Below, in pieces: positions 42,510 through 51,394 of a stretch of DNA of 51,394 nucleotides. The translations under genes and the position numbers were made by a program. Positions within the stretch are counted from its first letter, which is position 1, and every line of letters begins with the position of its first letter. The DNA is from an uncultured Eubacteriales bacterium (GTDB taxonomy: Bacteria > Bacillota > Clostridia > Oscillospirales > CAG-382): contig CAKSCN010000003.1 of NCBI GenBank assembly GCA_934444485.1, positions 1 through 51,394 of the forward strand, in the 5' to 3' direction. Under the pieces are notes generated by a model, which was not told the DNA's origin, did no database searches, and saw nothing but the letters and a program-made list of their open reading frames with translations.

Positions 42510-42547
42510 GCCTGTCGGGGCATAAGCGTCTGCGGCAGGCGTTTTTT
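42510..42547 (+). terminator. Terminator of rsuA
   Basis: GCCTGTCG (42510-42517) pairs with CGGCAGGC (42533-42540), one G-T pair, followed by GTTTTTT. Confidence 0.75.
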
Positions 42548-42684
42548 GTATTGTTTGAGCGCATAACGCAAAAATCGACCGAAGACTTGCGGTAACGACA
42601 AATCTCCCTCGGCATAGAATATATCGATCGGACGTAACTCTCGTCCGAAATACATCAATTGTTTGCACGATAGGAGATAAGGTT

Positions 42685-43224
42685 ATGAATAACGAAGTAA
42701 AGTCCGGGCTTTCCGGCACAAAAACAGAGCAGAACATGAGAGACGCACTTGCCGGTGAAGCGCTTACTCATACACGGTACATGATTTTTGCCGACGAGGC
42801 GCACAAAAACGGTGATCACGTCCTTGCAAAGCAGTTTGAGGAAACGGCAGATAACGAAAAGGAACACGCACGCATCTGGATGGAGTATCTCGGCGATATC
42901 TCGGACGACCTCGGAAACGTGCTTGCCTGCGAAGCCGGTGAAGAGTACGAAAGCACGACAATGTACCCCGAGTATGCCTCGGTTGCGGACGACGAGGGTT
43001 TTGCCGAAATTGCGGAGAAGTTCCGTCAGGTCGGCTCCGTCGAGAAAACGCACGGTGAAAACTTCGCCATGACGGCAAGAGACCTCGAAAACGGCGACCG
43101 CTATGAGGGCAGTGAAAACACGGTCTGGGAGTGCGGCAACTGCGGCTACAGAGTCACGGGCATGAACGCTCCCGACAGATGTCCCCTCTGCTCCCACAGA
43201 AAAGGCGAGTTCTCGAAAGCGTAA
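42685..43224 (+). CDS. Rubrerythrin
   Basis: Protein of 179 residues. The ferritin-like half has diiron ligand motifs (GEALTHTRY near residue 24, ETADNEKEHARIW near 55) and a second pair further on (EYASVADDEGFAEIA, EKTHGENF). The C-terminal rubredoxin-like knuckles are CGNCGYRVTG and CPLCSHRKG. Rubrerythrins reduce hydrogen peroxide in anaerobes. TAGGAGATAAGG stands before the ATG. Confidence 0.95.
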   Translation: MNNEVKSGLSGTKTEQNMRDALAGEALTHTRYMIFADEAHKNGDHVLAKQFEETADNEKEHARIWMEYLGDISDDLGNVLACEAGEEYESTTMYPEYASVADDEGFAEIAEKFRQVGSVEKTHGENFAMTARDLENGDRYEGSENTVWECGNCGYRVTGMNAPDRCPLCSHRKGEFSKA

Positions 43225-43266
43225 AGGCGCAGGAGTGCGCAAGACGCACACAAATTAAGCACAGGC

Positions 43267-43305
43267 AAAAAAGATAGAGCCGCACCTCAAAAGCGGCTCT
43301 GTTTG
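43267..43305. terminator. Two-way terminator
   Basis: AGAGCCGC (43276-43283) pairs with GCGGCTCT (43293-43300). On the right GTTTGTGTG follows; on the minus strand the stem is followed, after three bases, by CTTTTTT. It ends both the rubrerythrin gene and the cation transporter gene. Confidence 0.7.
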
Positions 43306-43322
43306 TGTGTTTACCGTAAACT

Positions 43323-44486
43323 TTACGCTAACTGCTTATCGACGGTCACGACGGTGTGAAAGTCCGAGCGTTTTTCCTTGACACGCTTGTCAATCATGTA
43401 TTTCAGCTCGTCGTCGCTGTACTTAAACCCATAGGGAACGCATATGTCGAAGATGAGGTTCGAGTGACCTTTGCCGAACACGGCGCGGAAATCGTGCATG
43501 GTTATCTCCGGGGATATCGATTTTATCACGGTGTAAACAAGGCTCTGCGCTTCGTCGGTTTCCTCGCTGTCGGTGACGACCGGGTCGAGGTGAATTACAA
43601 GGTGAATATTCATCTTCGTGAGAAAATCATGCTCTATGTTGTCGATTATCTCGTGACTCTCGAGTATGTCACGCTCTGCCGGAACTTCAACGTGTACCGA
43701 CGCAAAGCATCTGTCCGCACCGTATGAGTGAATAACAAGGTCGTGAAAGCCGAGTATGCCGTCGTACTTCTTTATGCCGCCGACGATTCTATCCACAAGC
43801 TCCTTGTCCGGGGCTTTGCCGATGAGCGGATCGGCTGTCTCGATAACAAGCTTCACGCCCGAATACATAATAAACAACGCCACGGCAATACCTATGTAAC
43901 CGTCAAGCTCGAGTCCCGAAAGCATGGTGATTACCGCACCGACAAGAACCGCCGCTGTCGAGATTACGTCGTTGAAGCTGTCCTGCGAGGTCGCAAGAAG
44001 AGCTTCGGAGTTTATGCGAAGTCCCACCTTGCGGTAAAATCTCCCCTGCAAAAGCTTCACCGCAACCGACAGCACGAGAACCGCAACAGATACTGCGGAG
44101 TAAGCCGTCTTTTCGGGGGAGAAGAGCTTCTCGAAAGAGCTTGTCAGCAGCTCAAAGCCGATTATGATTATCGCCGCCGAGACAAAAAGTCCGGTCAGAT
44201 ACTCCATGCGCTCGTGACCGAAAGGGTGTTCCTTGTCGGCAGGCTTCGACGCAAGCTTGAAACCGATTATCGTCATGAGCGACGAACCGGAGTCCGAGAG
44301 GTTGTTTATGGCGTCGGCGATTATCGATATACTTCCCGACAGCATTCCGACTGCCATTTTTACGGCGAAAAGGAGGATGTTCGACAGTATGCCGACCGCA
44401 CCTGCGTATGTCCCCATTGCCTCACGAATGGAGGGATTTCTCGGATCTTCACGGTAGATTTTCAGCGTTTCGGATATTTTCTTCAT
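43323..44486 (-). CDS. Cation diffusion facilitator transporter
   Basis: Protein of 387 residues, start at 44486 (MKKISETLKIY) after GGAG. Six membrane segments form the CDF domain, with metal-site motifs in helices 2 and 5 (DAINNLSDSGSSLM and SQDSFNDVISTAAV). A cytosolic domain of about 170 residues follows (GFHDLVIHSYGADRCFASVH), longer than the usual CDF tail. CDF proteins export divalent metals such as Zn, Mn or Fe in exchange for protons. The Asn/Asp set in place of His in helix 2 hints at Mn or Fe, not Zn, but this is not certain. Confidence 0.92.
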   Translation of the reverse strand: MKKISETLKIYREDPRNPSIREAMGTYAGAVGILSNILLFAVKMAVGMLSGSISIIADAINNLSDSGSSLMTIIGFKLASKPADKEHPFGHERMEYLTGLFVSAAIIIIGFELLTSSFEKLFSPEKTAYSAVSVAVLVLSVAVKLLQGRFYRKVGLRINSEALLATSQDSFNDVISTAAVLVGAVITMLSGLELDGYIGIAVALFIMYSGVKLVIETADPLIGKAPDKELVDRIVGGIKKYDGILGFHDLVIHSYGADRCFASVHVEVPAERDILESHEIIDNIEHDFLTKMNIHLVIHLDPVVTDSEETDEAQSLVYTVIKSISPEITMHDFRAVFGKGHSNLIFDICVPYGFKYSDDELKYMIDKRVKEKRSDFHTVVTVDKQLA

Positions 44487-44695
44487 AAATGTGTGTCTCC
44501 GTTTTGCGTTATTGTAAATTTCAGCACATAATATTATACTCCGCACCCCCTCGGTTTGTCAAGCCTAACAGAAAACCGTGTGTAAAGCATATGAGTTTTG
44601 TTGCCGATTTTGTCAATAAAATACACACCGCTCAAAATCTTTATCAAAAAAGCATACTTTGAGTGAAAAATATAACAAAATCGCATCTTTTATGC

Positions 44696-44724
44696 TTGAC
44701 TTTTTTTGTATTATGTACTATAAT
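44696..44724 (+). promoter_or_regulatory. Promoter of the second giant gene
   Basis: TTGACT (44696-44701) and TATAAT (44719-44724), spacer 17 bp. The flanks are very AT-rich. Confidence 0.88.
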
Positions 44725-44767
44725 ATACACGTATACAAATTTCTTAATCACTAAAGGAGAGATGGTT

Positions 44768-47700
44768 ATGAATGCAAAAAGAATCCGCGCGGCGATACTT
44801 GCAATGCTCCTTTCGGCGTCGATGATTGCGTCGAGTATGAGCGGAGCGGTGTTTGCAGCAGAGGGCGAGAACGAAACTGTTGCCGAAACGGTGCAGACCG
44901 AGCTTGAACCCTCCGAACCCGAAAAGGAAACCGAAGAGGCGCTTGAAGTCCCCGAGGAACAGCCCTCAGAAGAATCCGAGAACACCACCGAAGAAGAACC
45001 CAAAGTGACCGAGGAAGAGCCGTCCGAGGAAGCCGAGGAAATACCCGAAGAAGAGGCAGTACCCGAAGAGGAAGTGACTCCCAAGGAAGAGATTGAGACA
45101 GAAACACCTGTAACGACCGAAAAGGAAGAGGAAACAAAGGACGAAGAACTCCCGGAAGCAGATGACGAAGAGATTGTCCTTGCGGAAGCCGCAGAGCCGA
45201 GAGACATCTGGTTCGGAACAGCAGGCGCAAGGGATCAGCGCTGCACTCTGACCATGGAAACGGACTTTGTCGAAAGAAAGTATCAGAGAGTTATCCCTGA
45301 CGCAAGTGTTTACCCGAACAGCGACATAGCGCCGGCATTTTTCACAACGAAGACCGGTGAGAATGTAATCAAGGTGGTTCTCAAGACTGCGTCTAATACC
45401 GTTCCGATGTGCAGTGTTTTCATTTCTGACGGAAAAGGCGGCTACAGCAAGAACGTGTCTCTCACCGCAAAGCTCGACGAAGGCAAAACAATGACCGCAA
45501 ATGCGTGGAACACCGTCTACATCGATATGACCGATACTCTTGCGGCGGCGGAATTCCCCTACCTTTGGGCATTTATGTTCCGGCCTTACGCCGGCGAAAA
45601 GGTTTCCGACCACCTCAGTGACTATGTCGAGATAGGCTACATGGGACTCTTCGGCTCTCTCGAGGACGCAAAGGCTCACGTCTCCGAGTTCGAGGGCAAA
45701 CCCACGCTTAAGGATATCACGGTCGGCGGCAAGACAATTCCCGGCTTCGACGCCTCCAAGACCGAGTTTGAGTACGACCTTAACGGTGCGTATGAAACAG
45801 GCGTAGTCAAAATTCACTGTGCGGGCAACATGGACGGTATGTCCCTTTCAGGCACGGCTTACGACAAGACAACCGGCTCCTCCGAGGTGTTCATTCACAA
45901 AACCGGAGATACGACCAAGAGACTCTGCACTCTCAAGCTTGTGAGCGGCGCAAAGAAGACCGACATAGAGCCTCTTGCAATGAAGGCAAGTATACTGCAA
46001 CCGTCGGGCAACCGCTGCACGGGCGGTGATGCCGTTGATGAATTCGGCAGAACCAAAACTGTGATAAACCCCGTATGGCAGTATTATGACGAAACCACAA
46101 AGTCCGATATGGAAGCGAACGGTTCTGTTTCTCCCGGCGGCGGAGAAAGCGCTTTGAACAATGCAAAGTATACGACGATAAAGCTTGTATACAGAAGTAC
46201 AGGCAAAAAAGTTCCGTCAATCAGCCTCTTCAGCGACGGATTTGCCAAGAGCTGCTCAGGCAAGGTTGTGGAAAGCGTAACCGCAGATCCCGGAAATTGG
46301 CAGACCATCATCTACGAAAACGCCATGGATGTTCCTATGAGATGGTTTATGGTAAACTTCGCCGACTCCAACACCGAAACGGTTGACGGTACAAAGAAGG
46401 TTATCTCCGACGTATTCGAGATAGGCTATGTCGGCGCATTCGGAAGCGTTATCGACGCTATGGATTACGAGTCCGACTTTGAGGGCAAATTCACCGTGTC
46501 CGACGTTCTCGTCGGCGGAAAGTCTATAGGCAATGTAACGACCCATGAGTACGACCTCGCCGGTCTTTCGGATATCCCCGCACTCACCGTTAAGGCGACC
46601 GGCAATACAAACAGCGTAAAGATTAAAAACGGCACTCTCGGAACCGACGGAACGGCAGTTTCCACCGTGAAGAAAGGAAGCGACACCGTCGTAACCGTAA
46701 ACTTCAAGAACGGCTCGACCGACTTCATCATCACCGGCATTCTCGTTGACGGCAAGGCGATTGCAGACTTTGACCGTGCGACGACAACCTATAATGTAGC
46801 TCTCGGCTACGGTGCGTCGACTCCCGTTGTTACCTACACCCACTCCGGCATTGAGTCCGAAACGGCAGAGGTAGTTACAACTAATGTTGACGGCGGCTAC
46901 AAGACCGAGATCAGGGACGGCGGCACCGTGCTTTACACGATTAACTTCACTGTGGCTACCGAAAAGCCCGCTCTCATCAACACACTCTACAAGCTCAATA
47001 CGGAGAAAAAAGTAACGGTCGGCTATCTCGGCGGCTCCGTTACCGCAGGTACAGGCTCTACAAGTGCGGAGAAGACCTCGTGGAGAGCGCTCACAAGAGA
47101 ATGGTTTAAGTCTGCGTTCCCGAACGCAGCCGTTACGGAAATAAACGACGCAATAGGCGGCACGGGCGTGATATTCGGTCTTTTCAGAGCGGAGAACAGA
47201 TATTTCTCCAAGAACGGCGGCAAAGCGCCCGACATCAACTTCATCGAAATGGCGATTAACGACGCCTATGACGGAGTAAGCGGAAACACGCAGTATGTTT
47301 ACATCGAATCTCTCGTAAGAAAGATTTACGCCTCCAACCCCAAGGCTGATATCGTATTCGTTATCACCGGTGATTCCGGAAGATCCGCCGCTGAGGTTGC
47401 AAGCTCGACGCCGGTATTCGGTCAGGCTTATACCGACCTTGCGGCATACTACAATATCCCGATAGTATATCCGTTCAGAGAGCTTGCAATTAAGATTGCC
47501 GGCGAAAACGGCGGAAACGCAGTAACAAGCTCCGACAATGCGCATTGGAAGAAATACTTCACCGACGGAGTTCACCCGAGCGACGCAGGCTATGCGGAAT
47601 ATGCAAATACGATTGTAAACTACCTCGAACCCAATCTTCCCGCCTCCTACGCTCCCGAAGCGTCCGAGTACACCGAAAAGGTTCTTCCGACAGAAATTTA

Positions 47701-50700
47701 CTGCGTAAAGAACGGCAAAGGCGATCTCCTCGTTGACGCATACGGCTTTGAACCCACCAAGATTACCAACACCGAGTATTTCGGCGGCTATGCCGTTGAA
47801 CCCGACGGAAGCTACAAGCCTCTCCGTTCTCGCAAGGCAGAGCAGGTTATAACCCTCAAGTTCAAGGCAGGCGGTATCGGCATCTGGACATGGTCCTACG
47901 GCACGAACAACGGCAAGAACGGCACGAATATCACCTACTCGATAGACGGCGGCGAACGCAAGGTTCAGAATATCTACAGAAGCTTCCCGAACCACAGAAG
48001 CTATATGCTCGCAGAGGGTCTTGATCCGACCAAGGAGCATACCATAAGAATATTCCACAACGATGAGGACGCAGTTCTCGACATCAAGTACTTCTGGCTC
48101 TGGGATTTCGCTGAAGGCACGTCCTATGACGACGTCACAATGAGCGCAGTTCCTTACCTTGACACAACCTCCGATGAGGTAAAGGCGGTTACGAAGGCGG
48201 AGGTTTCCGTCGGCGAAACGGTAAAGGATCTCGGCTTCAGCTTCGATAAGCACGAGTACACAATCCCGATGACAATGGTTGACGGCGAGTACGTCGTGGT
48301 TCTTGCGGCAGACACCAAGACCTATCCCAAGATCAACGTAACTCTTCCCGACGGATACACAAGCTACACCCTCACACAGGCAGGCGAGGGCGGCACAGGC
48401 ACAAACAAGGCGGTTCTCTCTCTCGACAACGTCGGCGTTTACACGTTTGAGTTTGTCCTTGAGGGCGTTCCCGAAAACTACACCGTAACAAGCGCAACAA
48501 CGGCATTCGGTTCCGACGCAAAGATCACCTTCGCCGAGGCAACAACGCAGAAGCTCGAGATTAAGCGTGACGAAGAGACCGAGTACACACTCTATGACGC
48601 AGGCATCACCGAGATAACCGGTCTCTCCGCAGGTCTCTATCAGATGAGATACACCGACGGCGAGAGCGCAGGCGCAGAGGTTGATGTAAGAATCTGGGAA
48701 ACCTACCCCGAAAACGCAAATGTTTACTATGTAACCGACGGCGGTACGGGCGACGGTAAATCTCCCGAAAATCCGGCGACAACAGGTAATGGCTTCGGCA
48801 GTATTGTAAGCAACTTCAAATCCGCATTTTCTTCGTATAACGACAGAACAAAGGTTAACTATATAGTATTCCTCGGCAGCGTGACGACCAATAAGAATGC
48901 TACTGAAACAGACTTTGCCGGATTTACGGATACGGTATTTACCTCGGAATACGGTTCAATGTTCTACTTAAAAGCGCATCTCAAACACAAAAAGATCAAC
49001 ACGGATATCGGCGCGTCCATGGGCAGAGTCACATGGAAGAACATAGATGTAACAATCGGAAACCCCGAAAGCAGTTCAATTAATGGCGAGATTTATTATA
49101 CTGCGTACGGACAGCCTGTCACCTTTGACAACTTCAGTATCGTCGGCTTTGCAAAGAATGTGAACGGTACCCTGAGAACTAAGGGTATGCATATCAACTA
49201 CTTTGACGACGGCGCCGGCACGCATACACTTACAAATCCTCAGCCCATAATCGTAAACAGTCCGAAGCTCAAGATAGAGGGTGTCAGAACAAGTGCATAC
49301 TGTAGTTCAGGAATGAACGTAACCTCCGATGCATACTTCGTTATCGAAGACGCAACGATCTCAGAATTCGGCATGGGACCGCACGGTAACAACAACAATG
49401 CAAGCACCACAACCGGTAATGTCTACGGAACGATAAACGGCGGTACGATAGGCACTGTTTACGTCGGCGGTATCAACGGCGGCGACAAGAGAATACTCAA
49501 CGGTTCGGCTCTCGTTGTCGTAAACGGCGGCACGATAGGCACAATCAAGGCGACAGCCGGCAGCCCCACAAACGACAATGCGCTTATCGTAAACAACGGA
49601 CTTACATACACCGTTGAAACGGCGAATATCGACTACTACCTCAAGTCCGGCATAAACGGTTCCGCAAATGCGGTTCTCGATTCCGAGACAAGAACCATCA
49701 CAAAGTTCACCTTCGTGACGGAGAAGAAGTACGTCTACATCGACGCAGGCACGGCAAACGAGAAGAAGCTCGAGGTCGTTGACGGCAAGGCTGAGATTGC
49801 GGCTTCCGAACTCGGTACAGGCACACACACCGCAGATTATCAGAACAACGACTTTATCGTTAAGTACGACGGCGGCGCAAACAAATTCGCAACCGTTCCC
49901 GAACAGGCTGAATACGCAAACGGCGACACGATTGAAGCAATTGCGGAGCCTACCTTCGCAAACGGCGAAAAGTACACCTTCCTCGGCTGGTCTGCCGACG
50001 GCACAAACCTTGTAACTCTTCCTTACACCGTAACCGCAAGCGCAACCCTTACAGCACTCTGGGGTGTTGACAACACCGTTATCTACGTCTCCGACAAGAG
50101 CGGTCATCCCGACGGCGGCGACGACCCGTCCTATCCTCTCGGCGGCGCACAGGCAAGCGGCACGATGTTCACGGCAAAGAAGCTCGACTTTGTTCAGGTT
50201 AACACTGCGACAGACCCCATTACCGTAAAGTCCACCGACGTTGTTGAGGGTTATACTTTCGGTAATCAGAGCGTCAATACGAGCGCATACGTAAACGCAA
50301 ACGGCAAGCTCACAAACGGCGGTACGCTCATCGTTACGGATGAAATGATTGTCACCGGAAGCGGCGCGGCAGGTACGGTTACGGTCAAGGGTCTCGACGA
50401 AAACTCCGTTGCATACCTTGTCGGCGGCACGGATATTCCCAAGGGCGACCGTATTTACACCGATATCAAGGTTCTCAACGTATACACCGACGAAGCGGTT
50501 ATCAGAACCGGAAACTACAACGTAACCTTCACCGATACCGCTTATGTCGGCAACGGCTACTACGAGATAGACGGCAAGCCTTACTACTACCTTAACGGAA
50601 GAAGCTACGGTACAAACGTATACTTCCTCTATGCAACAGGCTCCGGCTACACAGCGGGCGGAAGCGGATTCATAAGCGCATTCGTTCCTTATGAAACCTC

Positions 50701-51394
50701 CGCTCCTTACTACGGCTACAAGAAAGCTTCGACCACACCGAGAATAGGAGTATACAACTACAACGGAAACATTGCGATAGGCTCGTCCTCCGCAACGGTA
50801 GGCGCCGGCAATGTCGGAATGCTCCTTACCGGTGCAAACTACAACAACGGCTACGCAAAGCTCGTAAACGCTGTGAACGGCGACAGAACCGTTACGGTAA
50901 ACGGCGGTTATGTCGAAACGATTGCCGCAGGTCATATGGCTTACTACAACGGCATCGGCAGAATGATTATAAACGGCGGTACTGTAGCGAACCTCCTGCT
51001 CGGCGCAAACCAGTCGAACAACACAGCAAACGGTCAGAGCGCAACCTTCGGTCTTATCTATGCGACCGTCAACGACGGTAAGGTATCAAATGCGTCCATG
51101 ACAGGCACACTTCAGCCCGGCGTTCCGGTAACCGCAAGAGAGACTTACTCGACAGCGTTCACCGAAAACATCAGGAGCTACAAGCGCATGGGCGTATCGG
51201 TTCTTGAATTGAACGGCGGTACGGTTGAGAAGGTAAGCTCCTCGAACGCAAATGCAGACGTTCTCACAAGAGTCATCATCAAGAACGGCGGTACGTTCAC
51301 AACCGCTCCCACAGCAAGCGTATACGACTACTACGCAGAATCCGACGGCACCGTGGTTATCGGTGCGGAAGTCGATACCTCCGCAACCTACACC
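44768..51394 (+). CDS. Giant secreted SGNH-hydrolase/beta-helix protein (partial)
   Basis: The frame is open for 2,209 codons to the window edge, so the C-terminus is missing. AAAGGAGAG precedes the ATG. Order: signal peptide 1-31; a Glu/Pro/Thr-rich linker 32-144 with about 40% Glu; two related modules (about 145-400 and 405-600) sharing EIGYMGLFGS/EIGYVGAFGS and a following VGGK-I segment; an Ig-like part; an SGNH hydrolase domain about 748-950 with LGGSVTAGTG (Ser757) and DGVHPSDAGY (Asp933, His936); a galactose-binding-like region to about 1120; beta-helix-like blocks with many NGGT motifs from about 1330; and one InlB-type repeat 1694-1770. It probably deacylates surface or plant glycans outside the cell. 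The anchor (dockerin, LPXTG or SLH) would be beyond the edge. Confidence 0.85.
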   Translation, partial: MNAKRIRAAILAMLLSASMIASSMSGAVFAAEGENETVAETVQTELEPSEPEKETEEALEVPEEQPSEESENTTEEEPKVTEEEPSEEAEEIPEEEAVPEEEVTPKEEIETETPVTTEKEEETKDEELPEADDEEIVLAEAAEPRDIWFGTAGARDQRCTLTMETDFVERKYQRVIPDASVYPNSDIAPAFFTTKTGENVIKVVLKTASNTVPMCSVFISDGKGGYSKNVSLTAKLDEGKTMTANAWNTVYIDMTDTLAAAEFPYLWAFMFRPYAGEKVSDHLSDYVEIGYMGLFGSLEDAKAHVSEFEGKPTLKDITVGGKTIPGFDASKTEFEYDLNGAYETGVVKIHCAGNMDGMSLSGTAYDKTTGSSEVFIHKTGDTTKRLCTLKLVSGAKKTDIEPLAMKASILQPSGNRCTGGDAVDEFGRTKTVINPVWQYYDETTKSDMEANGSVSPGGGESALNNAKYTTIKLVYRSTGKKVPSISLFSDGFAKSCSGKVVESVTADPGNWQTIIYENAMDVPMRWFMVNFADSNTETVDGTKKVISDVFEIGYVGAFGSVIDAMDYESDFEGKFTVSDVLVGGKSIGNVTTHEYDLAGLSDIPALTVKATGNTNSVKIKNGTLGTDGTAVSTVKKGSDTVVTVNFKNGSTDFIITGILVDGKAIADFDRATTTYNVALGYGASTPVVTYTHSGIESETAEVVTTNVDGGYKTEIRDGGTVLYTINFTVATEKPALINTLYKLNTEKKVTVGYLGGSVTAGTGSTSAEKTSWRALTREWFKSAFPNAAVTEINDAIGGTGVIFGLFRAENRYFSKNGGKAPDINFIEMAINDAYDGVSGNTQYVYIESLVRKIYASNPKADIVFVITGDSGRSAAEVASSTPVFGQAYTDLAAYYNIPIVYPFRELAIKIAGENGGNAVTSSDNAHWKKYFTDGVHPSDAGYAEYANTIVNYLEPNLPASYAPEASEYTEKVLPTEIYCVKNGKGDLLVDAYGFEPTKITNTEYFGGYAVEPDGSYKPLRSRKAEQVITLKFKAGGIGIWTWSYGTNNGKNGTNITYSIDGGERKVQNIYRSFPNHRSYMLAEGLDPTKEHTIRIFHNDEDAVLDIKYFWLWDFAEGTSYDDVTMSAVPYLDTTSDEVKAVTKAEVSVGETVKDLGFSFDKHEYTIPMTMVDGEYVVVLAADTKTYPKINVTLPDGYTSYTLTQAGEGGTGTNKAVLSLDNVGVYTFEFVLEGVPENYTVTSATTAFGSDAKITFAEATTQKLEIKRDEETEYTLYDAGITEITGLSAGLYQMRYTDGESAGAEVDVRIWETYPENANVYYVTDGGTGDGKSPENPATTGNGFGSIVSNFKSAFSSYNDRTKVNYIVFLGSVTTNKNATETDFAGFTDTVFTSEYGSMFYLKAHLKHKKINTDIGASMGRVTWKNIDVTIGNPESSSINGEIYYTAYGQPVTFDNFSIVGFAKNVNGTLRTKGMHINYFDDGAGTHTLTNPQPIIVNSPKLKIEGVRTSAYCSSGMNVTSDAYFVIEDATISEFGMGPHGNNNNASTTTGNVYGTINGGTIGTVYVGGINGGDKRILNGSALVVVNGGTIGTIKATAGSPTNDNALIVNNGLTYTVETANIDYYLKSGINGSANAVLDSETRTITKFTFVTEKKYVYIDAGTANEKKLEVVDGKAEIAASELGTGTHTADYQNNDFIVKYDGGANKFATVPEQAEYANGDTIEAIAEPTFANGEKYTFLGWSADGTNLVTLPYTVTASATLTALWGVDNTVIYVSDKSGHPDGGDDPSYPLGGAQASGTMFTAKKLDFVQVNTATDPITVKSTDVVEGYTFGNQSVNTSAYVNANGKLTNGGTLIVTDEMIVTGSGAAGTVTVKGLDENSVAYLVGGTDIPKGDRIYTDIKVLNVYTDEAVIRTGNYNVTFTDTAYVGNGYYEIDGKPYYYLNGRSYGTNVYFLYATGSGYTAGGSGFISAFVPYETSAPYYGYKKASTTPRIGVYNYNGNIAIGSSSATVGAGNVGMLLTGANYNNGYAKLVNAVNGDRTVTVNGGYVETIAAGHMAYYNGIGRMIINGGTVANLLLGANQSNNTANGQSATFGLIYATVNDGKVSNASMTGTLQPGVPVTARETYSTAFTENIRSYKRMGVSVLELNGGTVEKVSSSNANADVLTRVIIKNGGTFTTAPTASVYDYYAESDGTVVIGAEVDTSATYT

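Overview
The window looks like chromosomal DNA of a gut-type, spore-forming clostridium (Firmicutes, Clostridia, probably Oscillospirales/Ruminococcaceae-like). This is inferred from the 5S rRNA genes, the ylmE-sepF-ylmG-ylmH-divIVA-ileS-lspA cluster, AGGAGG-type ribosome binding sites, 17-bp-spaced TTGACA/TATAAT promoters, a sigma-K-like promoter, dockerin and cohesin modules, and many sugar-degrading and uronate genes. Gene DNA is moderately GC-rich with C/G-ending codons; intergenic DNA is AT-rich. There is no phage, insertion sequence, tRNA or CRISPR array that I can recognise.

Layout. 1-290: the end of one 5S rRNA gene and a complete second one, each followed by a hairpin terminator. 326-4563: a radical SAM/SPASM gene, a divergent pair (alpha/alpha-toroid-like protein and AraC regulator), a duplicated 152-bp relic of the radical SAM 3' end, then an EamA transporter. 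4632-11476: an RNA 2',3'-cyclic phosphodiesterase, then a carbohydrate region (glucuronate isomerase uxaC, a DUF4177 protein, an AraC regulator divergent from an (alpha/alpha)6-barrel glycoside hydrolase, and an RraA-like aldolase-family protein). 11484-15058: repeat-rich DNA around a methyltransferase/DnaC-like pair and a Cys-rich protein with a sigma-K-like promoter.

15092-27958 is a long minus-strand block read from right to left. It carries miaA, an HlyD-like protein, ylmE, sepF, ylmG, ylmH and divIVA (tRNA modification, cell division and envelope), then ileS, lspA, a RluD-like pseudouridine synthase, a HAD phosphatase and the two transketolase halves. A consensus promoter stands at its head.

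28083-34686 holds heptanucleotide repeat arrays, a lipoprotein joining two FIVAR domains to a class-A beta-lactamase-like domain, a small secreted dockerin protein, a GH63/GH37-like hydrolase with an SGNH esterase, and an oligopeptide-binding lipoprotein. 34956-41680 is the most striking part: one promoter and a folded leader RNA precede a cohesin-dockerin adaptor and a 1,922-residue secreted protein with an N-terminal cohesin, eight InlB-type repeats, carbohydrate-binding-like modules, a beta-helix-like block and a C-terminal dockerin-like end. 41793-44486 returns to housekeeping genes (RsuA-like pseudouridine synthase, rubrerythrin, cation efflux). From 44768 a second giant secreted protein (at least 2,209 residues, with an SGNH hydrolase domain) runs off the right edge.

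Taken together, the window suggests a plant- or glycan-degrading anaerobe that assembles a cellulosome-like surface network. The cohesin/dockerin operon could supply the scaffold, the giant proteins the carbohydrate contact and esterase activity, and the hydrolases, uxaC, RraA-like protein and solute-binding protein the downstream use of the products. The network is inference from domain content; no binding specificity can be read from the sequence alone.
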